Shown here one piece after another: positions 44,254-53,343 of a stretch of 64,000 nt of DNA. Source of the stretch: CBDANW01 sp965197825 (GTDB lineage: Bacteria > Acidobacteriota > Vicinamibacteria > Marinacidobacterales > DATDRI01); the NCBI GenBank assembly GCA_965197825.1, contig CBDANW010000003.1, forward strand, positions 1,550,001 to 1,614,000, given 5' to 3'. Numbering within the stretch: position 1 is the first letter of the stretch; every line of letters starts with the position of its first letter. The notes under the pieces are model-generated. The model was not told the DNA's origin and searched no databases. It worked only from the letters and a program-made list of their open reading frames with translations. The position numbers were made by a program, and so were the translations under genes.

Positions 44254-45736
44254 ATGCTGATGAGCCGCAGCGTTGTTCACAAGATGCTTGGGCTTTTGAT
44301 CGCCCTGGCGTACGTGCTCTTTACCCTCGGGCTCGCCAGGATCCTCCCGGTTTCATGGACGGAGGGGCCGCTGTTCTGGGCCGCGCTGGCCGTGCTCCTC
44401 GCGCTACTGTTCACTCCCCTTCTTGGTAAGTTGCGCTTCTGGGTCGACGGCGCGTTTTTCGGCGGCGCGTATGACCACCGGGCAGTTCTTGGCGAGATGA
44501 GTCGAGCGCTGGCCGGAATCGTCGACGCCGATGATCTCGCCAGCTTGCTCGTGGAAAAGCTGCCCGAAGTTCTGCACGCCCATGGAGCCACCTTACTTCT
44601 GCCGACCGTCGGGGGAGACCTGACTACCGTCAAAGAAGAGGGGTTGAACACGGGCAAGCGCGATCTTCCGCCCCTGCCGCATAGAGGCGTTATCGTGGGA
44701 GAGCTGCTTCGAGCTTCCCGACCTCTCACCACGGCCAGTCTGACGAGCGCGGTGACGGAGTCCGTCACCGACGCCGAGCGCGCCTGGCTCGATTGTTCCG
44801 ACGTCGAGCTTTGGGTCCCGCTCGTGCGACGAGGCGCCGTGGGCGATAGCATTTTCGCAAAGCTTCAGGGCGTCGTGCTTCTGAGCAGCAAAGGGGGGCG
44901 GGAAGGTTTCGACTCGGAGGACCGCCGGTTGTTGGGCACGTTGGCCTGGGGTGCTGCCGTTGCCGCCGAGAATGTGGAGCTCTTCGCCGCCCTGCGCCGG
45001 CGAGCCGAGGAGGTCAACCAACTCTATTCTCGGCTGGTTCAGAGTCGGGAGGATGAGCGCGAGCGGCTCGCCCGGGAGCTTCACGACCGCGTCATCCAAG
45101 ATCTCGTTGACCTTCACTACCTGCCCGATTCCAACGCCCCGCCCGGTACTCGGGCTGGGATCGATGCCTTGCGCAGCCGGCTACAGAACGTCATCAACAA
45201 TATTCGCGAAGTGTGTGCGGAGCTACGGCCCTCGGCACTTGATGACTTGAGTCTTGGCCTCGCCATGCAGGGTTGTGTCGACGACATCAGGCGCAAGTAC
45301 GGTCTTCGCATCTCGCTCCAATTGCCGAGCGATGACTCCGACGCATTGGAAACACTCTCCGAAGACATTCGGCTCTCTCTTTACCGGGTGCTTCAGGAGC
45401 CCTCACCAACGTGCACCGTCATGCGAACGCGAGTCGAGTGGGGGTGGAGCTCCGAAAGGCAGCCGAGGGGGTCACGCTCGAGGTGAGGGACGATGGGCGT
45501 GGATTCAACTGCCCCACGAGTCTAGGCTCGTTGGTGCGGGAGGGTCGTTACGGTCTGGCTGGGGCCCAGGAACGAATGAGCTCCATCGGCGGTCGTCTCG
45601 ATCTCGAATCGCGTTCCGGCCACGGCACGGTGGTGCGCGCGGCCGTCCCCTGGGGGGGCGGATCCCGAAACGCCCCCATTCCGGAGGGACGGGAGATAGA
45701 CGTCCGCGCGAAGGACGGCAAAGAGACGTTGAGTGA
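44254..45736 (+). pseudogene. Sensor histidine kinase (NarL-partner type), one frameshift
   Basis: ATG 44254 begins with two membrane helices (about residues 10-55). A GAF-like region (about 85-240) and the H-box SREDERERLARELHDRVIQDL of the HisKA_3 group follow. At about 45403 one G is missing (VLQE then should read ALTNVHRHANASRVG). The ATPase domain continues in the next frame (VRDDGRGFN, GRYGLAGAQERM, GTVVRAAVPW). The end is unclear because of a seven-G run near 45652. It faces a response regulator. Sequencing error in the homopolymers is an alternative to true decay. Confidence 0.8.
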
Positions 45737-45745
45737 GGAACTTTT

Positions 45746-46418
45746 TCAGGGATCACTCCCCAAGTCGTCCTCGGGTGAACTTTCGACCCAGCCGTCAGCA
45801 ATCGCGTACAGCACTGCCTCCACCCGCGTCTCCACACCCAGCTTCCCGAAGAACACTCCGAACGTGATTCTTCACGGTTTGCTCCGAGATTTTCAGCGCC
45901 TGTGCAATGCGTTCGTTCCGACACCGCACCGCCATCAGCCGAAGCACCTCCGCCTCGCGCTCTGTTAGCTTCTCGAGCGGTGTGTCGTGATCTCTTGCTA
46001 CAGAGCCCACCAGCGTTTCAGCCACCCGCGGTGAGAGCCACTTGCGTCCGCCAGCGACCGAGCGCACCGCTTGAACCAATGTCTCTTGTGAGTCGTCCTT
46101 GAGCACATAGCCGACCGCACCCGCACTGAGAAGCCCAACCACGTACTCTTTTCGGTTGTAGGCGGATAGGACCAAGATGCGAGTTCGGGGATGCTTCTCT
46201 CGCAGGATCCGCGCCGTGTCGATGACCTTGTGACCCGGCATGTGTGCATCTAGCAGCAGAATGTGTGGGCGGAGCTCCGCCACTGCCTCCATCAACCCGC
46301 GCACCTCGGCGAGCTCCCCCACGACCTCGATGTCACGTTCCTTCGCGAGGAAGGCTGCAATCGCCGCCCGTACGACATGGTGGTCGTCGACCACGAGAAC
46401 TCGGATCGGCGTCACCAC
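45746..46418 (-). pseudogene. NarL-family response regulator, C-terminal frameshift
   Basis: The receiver domain is complete: VLVVDDHHVVR, phospho-acceptor LLLDAHMPG, the SAYN switch residue and KDD lysine. The LuxR-type HTH begins EKLTEREAEVLRLMAV and reaches EQTVKNHVRSV. There the frame slips: the other frame reads on as FFGKLGVETRVEAVLYAIADGW and ends at 45746. Most of the DNA-binding helices precede the shift, so partial function is possible. It is convergent with the kinase, its likely partner. Confidence 0.82.
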
Positions 46419-46867
46419 CTAGCAATCCTTCAACGGATCGTACTGAATTGGACTTCATCCCGGAAAGTGCCGGCACTGGTCGTGACGACCGCCACGCCTC
46501 TCCACTTACAACCGGGCACGCGGCCTACTCGCGAACACAGGTCCCTAGTGGACTGTAACAACTGAACGTTTAGTGGTTTTAATGCGTCGTGACGGATCGT
46601 TGTAGGTCCACTTCACGGGCTTGGGGTCTTCGTTGTACTTGCGAATGTAGCGCATGATCTTGCGGGTCAGGTCGTGGGTTGACGTGAACACGCCTCGATG
46701 GATCAGGGCACGCTCGATCTTGGAGAACCAGAGTTCGATTTTGTTCAGCCAGGAGGAATATGTGGGTGTGAAGTGGAGTCGGACTTTTGGGTTGGCCTCG
46801 AGGAACTGTGCGACCTTGGCGGTCTTGTGAGCCGACAGACCTTGCCCAGGAAAAGTGGACAGGTTGA

Positions 46868-47746
46868 TTATCTCGCATGAGCCGTTTTGAGGTCATGAAT
46901 CCGTTCGAACACCATTGGGCTGTTGTAATCGAGTGACGAGTGGAGTCGATACGGATTGTAGAACCCCTCGATGTAGCTCGCGACCGCGTCTTTGGCCATA
47001 CGTCGTGTTGGCCAACTACACCGGTGGAGGAGCTCGGTCTTGAGCGTGCCTAAGAAGCTCTCGGTCACGGCGTTGTCCCAGCAATCACCCTTGCGGCTCA
47101 TCGAGCACACGATGCCGTACTCATCGAGCACGGCCTGGTAGGTCGCAGCCGCGTATTGAGTACCACGGTCTGAATGATGCACCAAGCCACTTTCCGGCAG
47201 GCGGCGCCCCAAGGCCATGTGAAGCGCCTCGAGAGCAAGCTCCGCGCGCAGGTGGGGCTGCATCGCCCAGCCTACGACACGACGCGAGAACAGATCGAGG
47301 ATGACCGCCAAGTAGAGCCAGCCTTCCCAAGTCCGGATGTAGGTTATGTCCGTCACCCAGAACTGGTTCGGTCGTTCGGCTTCGAAGTTCCGGCCGAGCA
47401 CGTTGGGTGCGATGGGGCGATCGTGCTTGCTGTCGGTCGTGCGGCGAAAACGCTTGCTGGGCAGACCCTGCAGGCCCATCTCACGCATCAGCCGTGCCAC
47501 TCGCTGCTTGCCTACCTCGACGTTCTCCCCGTCAAGCTGGCGACGTACACGCTCCCTGCCGTAGGTACCACGGCTATGGGCGTGGATCACTTGGATGCGC
47601 AGCTTCAGCTTCCCATCCTCACACTGTCGCTTGCTGGGCGCGCGCTTCATCTGAGCGTAGTAGCCGCTGGTCGATACCCTCAGAACTCGGCACATCACCC
47701 GCACCGGGTAGTTGGCCCGCTCCGCGTGAATGAATTTGAATCTCAT
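46868..47746 (-). CDS. IS3 transposase OrfB (copy 1)
   Basis: This 292-residue IS3-family integrase-type protein has WVTDITYIRTWEGWLYLAVILD with the first Asp, LVHHSDRGTQYAA with the second, and WDNAVTESFLGTLKTEL with the Glu. Its N-terminus reads MRFKFIHAERANY, with a two-codon duplication relative to the other copies. OrfB is usually produced as an OrfAB fusion by -1 frameshifting at the A-rich stretch in orfA. Confidence 0.9.
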   Translation of the reverse strand: MRFKFIHAERANYPVRVMCRVLRVSTSGYYAQMKRAPSKRQCEDGKLKLRIQVIHAHSRGTYGRERVRRQLDGENVEVGKQRVARLMREMGLQGLPSKRFRRTTDSKHDRPIAPNVLGRNFEAERPNQFWVTDITYIRTWEGWLYLAVILDLFSRRVVGWAMQPHLRAELALEALHMALGRRLPESGLVHHSDRGTQYAAATYQAVLDEYGIVCSMSRKGDCWDNAVTESFLGTLKTELLHRCSWPTRRMAKDAVASYIEGFYNPYRLHSSLDYNSPMVFERIHDLKTAHAR

Positions 47747-48081
47747 TCGCTTTCCTTCGCGAAGAAGGCCGCCGCTTTTTTTAATATTTCTCGCTCTTGC
47801 TCCAACGTACGCACTCGACGCCGTAGCGAACGGAGCTCATCACGTTCCGCCGTCGTCAGAGCCTCGCGTGGACCTTCACCGTGATCAACTTTGTATTGTT
47901 TCACCCAGTTTCGAAGGGCCGATTCCGTCAGGTCCAGTTCCTTAGCGACCTGGCCGATGCTGCGCTCGCCCTCCCTGAACAGCCGGACCGCTTCCTTCTT
48001 GAACTCCCCCGTGAACTTCCTGCGTCGTCGTTCTCCCATGGACGCCTCCAGGCGCATTGTCGCGCCTCGGTTGATGTCCAC
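47743..48081 (-). CDS. IS3 OrfA (copy 1)
   Basis: This 112-codon HTH protein has MGERRRRKFTGEFKKEAVRL, SIGQVAKELDLTESALRNWV and a leucine-zipper end LRRRVRTLEQEREILKKAAA. The real start may be an internal ATG (MRLEASMGER or MGERRRRK). A run of seven A's before GCGG near 47780 (six in the other copies) is the likely slippage site for OrfAB; the different length here may alter frameshifting. The stop overlaps orfB by 4 bp. Confidence 0.86.
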   Translation of the reverse strand: MDINRGATMRLEASMGERRRRKFTGEFKKEAVRLFREGERSIGQVAKELDLTESALRNWVKQYKVDHGEGPREALTTAERDELRSLRRRVRTLEQEREILKKAAAFFAKESE

Positions 48082-48832
48082 AAAACCCGGGCAGGGTCAG
48101 ACTGATTGTCGAGGATGACATGTATTTCGCGCTTTCGCTTGTGGCTCGCAACCAGCTGCTCCAAGAAGGCGACGAACTCCTGGCTGGTATGGCGGCGGAC
48201 AGTCTTGCCCAAAACCACCCCCGTCTTCGTGTCGAAGGCGGCGTAGAGAGAAAGCGTTCCATGCCGGACGTACTCGAAACCGTGTCGCTCGGCCCGCCCG
48301 GGAGACAACGGCAAGATCGGGTCCCGTCGATCCAGGGCTTGGATCGCCGTTTTCTCATCAATACAAAACACCGCAGCGTGCTGAGGTGGATTCATATATA
48401 GACCGATGATATCCGCTGCCTTCGTCTCGAAATCCGGATCGTTGGAGGCCTTGTAATGCTCAATTCGGTGTGGCTGGAGACCATGCTTTTTCCAAGTGCG
48501 AGCCACCATCATGTGATGGATTCCCAGCTTCTTCGCAAGTCGACGCGTGCTCCAGTGAGTCGAGCCGTCGGTCGGTTTTTTCTGCGTCCACGAAAGAATC
48601 CGTGCTTCCATCCGAGGCGTGAGCACTTGAATCGGACGCCCCTCGTGACGCGCGTACAGACCTGCCAGACGCTCCTCCAAGAATCGGCGTTTCCACTTGC
48701 AGCTGGATCGGCTATCAAGCGGTGCGCATCAGCGGCAACATCGGTGTGGCGCTGTTCAATGTTCCGACCACCGGCCCAGGGGAGTCGGTCGACCTTTGGG
48801 CTCTGGGTAACGGTTCCTCAAGAGCCCGGCCG

Positions 48833-49114
48833 TCATGTTGGCACCAGCGTAATCTCCGTGCGTTTTTCCGATTCCACGACTTCGACACGCCGAACGATAC
48901 CCCTCATAGCCTCCTCTCGATTCCATCGAGATAGACTCCAGCCACTCACCCCGAGCCCCCTCGCGACACCCTCAAGGCTCGCGCCCTGATCCTTCATCTG
49001 ATTCAGATACAGCACCGCTTCGCGACGTTGTTCCCGCGAGTAACGCCGCCCTCGACCTGTGCGGCCACGATTTTCTTCACGTGCTCGCCTACGAAATGCT
49101 GTCCTCGCTTCCAT
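48833..49114 (-). CDS. IS66 accessory protein TnpA-like
   Basis: This 93-residue protein carries an HTH of the IS66 OrfA kind: RGRRYSREQRREAVLYLNQM, then GASLEGVARGLGVSGWSLSRW, and the end VRRVEVVESEKRTEITLVPT. ATG 49114 has the upstream AGGAG. Relatives usually run somewhat further after ITLV, so the C-terminus is probably truncated. Confidence 0.68.
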   Translation of the reverse strand: MEARTAFRRRAREENRGRTGRGRRYSREQRREAVLYLNQMKDQGASLEGVARGLGVSGWSLSRWNREEAMRGIVRRVEVVESEKRTEITLVPT

Positions 49115-49191
49115 CGCTTCGCACTCCTTTCAAGACTGCTCACGATGGAACATTCCGACACGCTTGTCACGACGGGCCACGGCGAGGAGTT
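48833..49191 (-). mobile_element. IS66 fragment with degenerate terminal repeat
   Basis: At 49172-49191 the sequence CACGGCGAGGAGTTAC matches the IS66 terminus seen at 6165 and 32352, and a tnpA-like gene reads inward from it. The fragment ends around 48833. The next 126 bp (48707-48832) is unassigned; I see no recognisable gene in it. Confidence 0.68.
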
Positions 49192-49604
49192 ACTGCTATC
49201 CTGGGGTTCTATCCGATTTCGAGCTCGATTCCGGCGAAAAGGGTGTGGACGGTCTCTTGGCAGCGATCGACGAACTGTTCGATGAAACGGTTCGGCAAAT
49301 ACCCCAACCACTCCCCACAGATTATCCGGTGGAAGCTCTGCTGGCTCAGATAACTCAACAGATCGTCACACTCGAAAACTCGAAGCGCCGGGAAACCTGG
49401 GTACCGGCCTGCGAGCCCCACCTCTGCTCGATGGTCAAGCTGGGCGTCATTCCTCAGAACCTGAATACGATGAAGACATTCGACGAGAAGCTCGAAGAGT
49501 CCAAGGATGACTACTGCTTCGCCGACTCGATCAACCGACCGGTGCTTGCTCCGTTTACTGTTGCCGGCTCGTCCATGTCGTCGTGTGAGGACGGCGCTTA
49601 TGCA
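49192..49604 (+). pseudogene. Internal fragment of an unidentified host gene between two mobile elements
   Basis: An open frame reads FELDSGEKGVDGLLAAIDELF, PTDYPVEALLAQITQQIVTLEN, WVPACEPHLCSMVKLGVIPQN and EESKDDYCFADSIN. Codon usage and composition look like a real protein, but both ends are lost: the left at an IS66 end, the right at IS 'M' copy C (49605). I do not recognise the family. Confidence 0.5.
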
Positions 49605-50430
49605 GGGGATGTCCCGGCCGCTGTTGAATTTGGTCGGGTAGCGGCGGCACCTGTGAATACTCTTAGGCAGCAAACTCATCGCTGTCAAGAGATTTCTGTT
49701 TGCTTCTAAGCGCGTGAACGAGAGCGCCCATATGGCGATAGCCTTTGATACGCCGGAACTTTTTCTGCGCGGTGACGACGCCAAGAGCGGTCCATCGGCG
49801 AACCATGGAAGGACTCTTCCAACGCTTGACGTTTCTCGATACTCTGCGAATGGTTCCGTTGAGATTCTCAATGGCGTTCGTCGTGGCAAGAGACTGGCGA
49901 AGTAAGGCGGGCAGCGCGAGCTTCACGACCGTGAGTGTCTCTTCCATCCCTTCACGAAGGCTTCCGGCAGCTTCGTCGTAGCCGTTTCGCTCGAGCCACG
50001 ACACCAATGCCTGAAGTCGCCTTGCGCGCCTTGTCGGCACTCTTGCACTTGTAGGCTTCCTTCATCGTCTGGAGCACGTAGGCGTGACGAGACTTGGGAA
50101 GGTACGAACGAAGATTCCGGAGTTTATGGATCTGGCACCTTTGGATGACCGCGAGGTCCCCCAAAACGTCGACGAGTGCCTTGCGGATGCCTTTGCCTCC
50201 GTCCACTACGCAGAGAATCGACTCATCGACGCGCAAGCCTCGCTCGAGAAGGTCCTGCAACATCGCGGTGCACACCCGAGGGTTCTCCGTCGAGCCCAGC
50301 CATATACCCAGGGGCACCTTCGTTCCATCTATTGTGATACCGAGAGTTACGACGACGGTCTGTCCGGCCACCTCAAGGCCATCCAGCATCAGTGCCGCAA
50401 GCTCGAACTCCTCTAGCCGCCGAGACAGGT
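49605..50430 (-). mobile_element. IS 'M' copy C, 5'-truncated
   Basis: The right end (GGGGATGTCCCGGCCGCTGT) and about 825 bp of the transposase are present; the 5' third is missing beyond 50430. The frame has AAG (Lys) where copies A and B have TAG, giving VKRWKSPSMVRRW. An extra C near 50020 creates a frameshift (ADKARKATSGIG). This copy represents the ancestral sense codon. Confidence 0.86.
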
Positions 50431-50609
50431 CAAGGAAGGAAAGTGAGCCCGACGGATACGATGCTCAGCAACATGCCTTCGAGCTCTTCCAGCACGCCAA
50501 GCTGGCTTACGACACGGAGGACTATTGGCAGGCCGTTCAGCTTTGCCGGTAGGCGGTCGAGGTCAAAGATGACAAGCCTGACCTTGCCCAGGAAAAGTGG
50601 ACAGGTTGA

Positions 50610-51482
50610 TTATCTCGCATGAGCCGTTTTGAGGTCATGAATCCGTTCGAACACCATTGGGCTGTTGTAATCGAGTGACGAGTGGAGTCGATACGGATTG
50701 TAGAACCCCTCGATGTAGCTCGCGACCGCGTCTTTGGCCATACGTCGTGTTGGCCAACTACATCGGTGGAGGAGCTCGGTCTTGAGCGTGCCTAAGAAGC
50801 TCTCGGTCACGGCGTTGTCCCAGCAATCACCCTTGCGGCTCATCGAGCACACGATGCCGTACTCATCGAGCACGGCCTGGTAGGTCGCAGCCGCGTATTG
50901 AGTACCACGGTCTGAATGATGCACCAAGCCACTTTCCGGCAGGCGGCGCCCCAAGGCCATGTGAAGCGCCTCGAGAGCAAGCTCCGCGCGCAGGTGGGGC
51001 TGCATCGCCCAGCCTACGACACGACGCGAGAACAGATCGAGGATGACCGCCAAGTAGAGCCAGCCTTCCCAAGTCCGGATGTAGGTTATGTCCGTCACCC
51101 AGAACTGGTTCGGTCGTTCGGCTTCGAAGTTCCGGCCGAGCACGTTGGGTGCGATGGGGCGATCGTGCTTGCTGTCGGTCGTGCGGCGAAAACGCTTGCT
51201 GGGCAGACCCTGCAGGCCCATCTCACGCATCAACCGTGCCACTCGCTGCTTGCCTACCTCGACGTTCTCCCCGTCAAGCTGGCGACGTACACGCTCCCTG
51301 CCGTAGGTACCACGGCTATGGGCGTGGATCGCTTGGATGCGCAGCTTCAGCTTCCCATCCTCACACTGTCGCTTGCTGGGCGCGCGCTTCATCTGAGCGT
51401 AGTAGCCGCTGGTCGATACCCTCAGAACTCGGCACATCACCCGCACCGGGTAGTTGGCCCGCTCCGCGTGAATGAATCTCAT
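50610..51482 (-). CDS. IS3 transposase OrfB (copy 2)
   Basis: These 290 residues are essentially identical to copy 1 but begin MRFIHAERANYPVRV. The catalytic residues (TDITY, HSDRG, TESFL) are intact. The ATG overlaps the orfA stop (ATGA). Confidence 0.9.
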   Translation of the reverse strand: MRFIHAERANYPVRVMCRVLRVSTSGYYAQMKRAPSKRQCEDGKLKLRIQAIHAHSRGTYGRERVRRQLDGENVEVGKQRVARLMREMGLQGLPSKRFRRTTDSKHDRPIAPNVLGRNFEAERPNQFWVTDITYIRTWEGWLYLAVILDLFSRRVVGWAMQPHLRAELALEALHMALGRRLPESGLVHHSDRGTQYAAATYQAVLDEYGIVCSMSRKGDCWDNAVTESFLGTLKTELLHRCSWPTRRMAKDAVASYIEGFYNPYRLHSSLDYNSPMVFERIHDLKTAHAR

Positions 51483-51817
51483 TCGCTTTCCTTCGCGAAG
51501 AAGGCCGCCGCCTTTTTTAATATTTCTCGCTCTTGCTCCAACGTACGCACTCGACGCCGTAGCGAACGGAGCTCATCACGTTCCGCCGTCGTCAGAGCCT
51601 CGCGTGGACCTTCACCGTGATCAACTTTGTATTGTTTCACCCAGTTTCGAAGGGCCGATTCCGTCAGGTCCAGTTCCTTAGCGACCTGGCCGATGCTGCG
51701 CTCGCCCTCCCTGAACAGCCGGACCGCTTCCTCCTTGAACTCCCCCGTGAACTTCCTGCGTCGTCGTTCTCCCATGGACGCCTCCAGGCGCATTGTCGCG
51801 CCTCGGTTGATGTCCAC
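51479..51817 (-). CDS. IS3 OrfA (copy 2)
   Basis: This is the same HTH/leucine-zipper protein as copy 1 with one change (FKEEAVRLF). The slippery stretch is TTAAAAAAGG (six A's) near 51516, the usual -1 frameshift signal. It appears complete. Confidence 0.87.
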   Translation of the reverse strand: MDINRGATMRLEASMGERRRRKFTGEFKEEAVRLFREGERSIGQVAKELDLTESALRNWVKQYKVDHGEGPREALTTAERDELRSLRRRVRTLEQEREILKKAAAFFAKESE

Positions 51818-52069
51818 AAAACCCGGGCAGGGTCAGACTGAGTATCACTTTCTTCTGGGACGCACGCTCTTGAAGAACAAGAAGTGGCGGAAAGAAGCTG
51901 GAGAAAGCCTGAGGAAAGCCGCCGAGCTCGATCCCTGCAATCCCGAATACCTCGCCCTCCTCGCGGCACTCTACCAGCACGATGGCTTGCAGATGCGAGC
52001 GAAGAAGCTCCTGGAACAGGTCAAGGGGATCGATCCGGACTACGAGATTCCCGAGCTCCCGGCCTAGCG

Positions 52070-52687
52070 CTACCCTTTCGGCTCCCACACCTCCCGAGTC
52101 ACGGTCCGCTCGCTCTTGTGTTTTTTCAATAGGTCAAGACCGAGCCGTTTGCTCACATAGACCTTCGACTCGCGGTTATCGGACTCGTGGCGCTCGTATT
52201 GGATGACGTCGAAGTTGAGCCGGGTAAGCGTGCTGCGCATCTCGTAGAACTTGTTCTTCGTCTTCACCACGACCTCGTCAAATCCCTCACCCACCGCCCA
52301 AACCTCCTGCTGTTCGGTCAGCGCGCGGAAGTGCCCCTGCCCCCGCCAGTCGCTGCGGGTGCCGCCGAGCCAGCTGTACAGGATTCTCCGGCCCTCGAAT
52401 TGGACGTGCCCGTCCAGCCGCTTCACCAGATCGGCAAGCTTGGAGCTTTTTTCCATCGGGAAGATCTCGTGCCCCACCTTGTACGAGACCGGCACCATTT
52501 GTGAGGGGTCTTGAGGCATTGGCGCCTCGGCAATCAGAATGAGGTGACTGCGCTCGCCGAGCCGGGCCATGATCTCGTCAGCCGTCTTCTTGCGGTTGAA
52601 CTCCCCGAAGAACTCTTCGATGAACTGAATCTCCAGGGCGCCTTGCTCGAGAGGGTACTGTTTGATGCGATGTTTCACCTTTTTCAT
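52070..52687 (-). CDS. GNAT-family acetyltransferase-like protein
   Basis: The 205 residues have the acetyl-CoA-binding region SDWRGQGHFRALTEQQEVWAV and the preceding strand GRRILYSWLGGTR. C-terminal strands (DEVVVKTKNKFYEMRSTLTRL, FDVIQYERHES) fit the GNAT fold. Substrate unknown. The gene converges on the TPR pseudogene, separated by 2 bp. Confidence 0.75.
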   Translation of the reverse strand: MKKVKHRIKQYPLEQGALEIQFIEEFFGEFNRKKTADEIMARLGERSHLILIAEAPMPQDPSQMVPVSYKVGHEIFPMEKSSKLADLVKRLDGHVQFEGRRILYSWLGGTRSDWRGQGHFRALTEQQEVWAVGEGFDEVVVKTKNKFYEMRSTLTRLNFDVIQYERHESDNRESKVYVSKRLGLDLLKKHKSERTVTREVWEPKG

Positions 52688-52841
52688 GACGTCCTCGGAG
52701 TCAGTTAGCGAGTCATGTCGCCCAGGTCCTGTCGCTTATACCCACTCGGTGGGCTGAACTCCTCGGCAGCGACAGCGACCTCGTCGACCGACTGAAACCG
52801 CGATCGTCGAGCCAGGTTTCCATGTAGAGCAAGTCCGGTCG

Positions 52842-53240
52842 GTGTTCAGCCAAGGGTTGCCCTGGGCCGTCGCGCTGCAGCTGATAGTCCTCGCCTGTGG
52901 CCCATCGCAAACGGGACCGAGCGTGGGGGTGACGCTTTACGAACACCCGAACTTCGAGGGCGATTCGAGGACATTTGACGGCGACTTCAACGATTTCAGA
53001 GACCTCAGAGGGCCATGCTCGGGATTCTTCGACTCGCCGGACCAAGACGGGGACTGGGATGATTGCACCTCGTCGATTAGGCTCCCACCCGGTTGGGAGG
53101 CCACGGTATACGAGAACGAAAATTACTTCGGCGATAGCCTCATCGTGACGTCGGAGATCCCGGACCTCGATGACGTGCGGGGTCCGTGCGGCAACGATTG
53201 GGACGACTGCATCTCTTCCATAAGAGTGCGCCGCCCGTAA
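52842..53240 (+). CDS. Beta/gamma-crystallin-domain lipoprotein
   Basis: GTG 52842 gives 132 residues with a short lipoprotein signal (ALQLIVLACGPS). Two Greek-key motifs follow: VTLYEHPNFEGDSRTFDGDF ending WDDCTSSIRL, and ATVYENENYFGDSLIV ending WDDCISSIRV. The (D/N)-D-C-(T/I)-S-S segments match Ca2+-binding loops (N/D-x-x-S/T-S). Such proteins bind calcium at the cell surface. Cysteines occur in both motifs, which may form a disulfide. Confidence 0.82.
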   Translation: MFSQGLPWAVALQLIVLACGPSQTGPSVGVTLYEHPNFEGDSRTFDGDFNDFRDLRGPCSGFFDSPDQDGDWDDCTSSIRLPPGWEATVYENENYFGDSLIVTSEIPDLDDVRGPCGNDWDDCISSIRVRRP

Positions 53241-53343
53241 GCGGCGCAGCGACTCGAAACCACAACGCTGCACGGGTCGCCGATCATTCAATCTCTCTGG
53301 TAGGCACCCGCGATCGGCGGCGTAAGAGGAGGCGGACCGAGCT

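Larger units (their letters stand above)
46837..48099 (-). mobile_element. IS3-family element, copy 1 (1263 bp)
   Basis: The ends carry inverted repeats TGACCCTGCCCGGG and AGACCTTGCCCAGG, with GTGGACA inside. A 3-bp GTC duplication (minus strand) flanks it within the IS630 gene; removing the element restores DNQSAHKT. It is six bases longer than copies 2 and 3 because of a TTGAAT insertion at the orfB start. Confidence 0.88.
46546..48706 (-). mobile_element. IS630-family element, 5'-truncated and split by an IS3 copy
   Basis: The transposase is readable in two blocks. The upstream block (48706-48103) has the end of the HTH linker, FLEERLAGLYARHEGRP, and the first catalytic Asp in VFCIDEKTAIQALDR. 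It stops in VILDNQS at the second Asp, where an IS3 element is inserted. The block from 46836 to 46545 continues SAHKTAKVAQFLEANP, LHFTPTYSSWLNKIELWFSKIE with the Glu, and ends at a TAG at 46545-46547. The left end abuts a TA. The N-terminal HTH is missing at about 48706. The gene-free stretch 46419-46545 holds only the response regulator's upstream region. Confidence 0.82.
50579..51835 (-). mobile_element. IS3-family element, copy 2 (1257 bp)
   Basis: The terminal repeats TGACCTTGCCCAGG and TGACCCTGCCCGGG are the same as in copies 1 and 3. The flanking triplets (GGC/GTC on the minus strand) match at two of three positions. The insertion point is inside the TPR gene. Confidence 0.88.
50431..52067 (+). 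pseudogene. TPR (DnaJ-like tail) protein gene, truncated, nonsense codon, split by IS3 copy 2
   Basis: The first block (50431-50578) reads EPDGYDAQQHAFELFQHAKLAYDTEDYWQAVQLCR, then TAG (50550-50552, probably from CAG), then AVEVKDDKP. After the IS3 element it resumes EYHFLLGRTLLKNKKWRKEA, LRKAAELDPCNPEYLALLAALY and ends at 52067. The blocks join precisely at GACAAGCCTG/AGTATCAC. These are TPR units as found at the C-terminus of DnaJ-like or Mxc adventurous-motility proteins. The 5' end was lost at IS 'M' copy C. Confidence 0.78.

Noticed and set aside
47174..47884. Plus-strand 236-codon frames opposite the IS3 genes (also at 50916 and 58390)
   Set aside because: They recur only because the IS3 element recurs; the opposite strand holds the known OrfA/OrfB.
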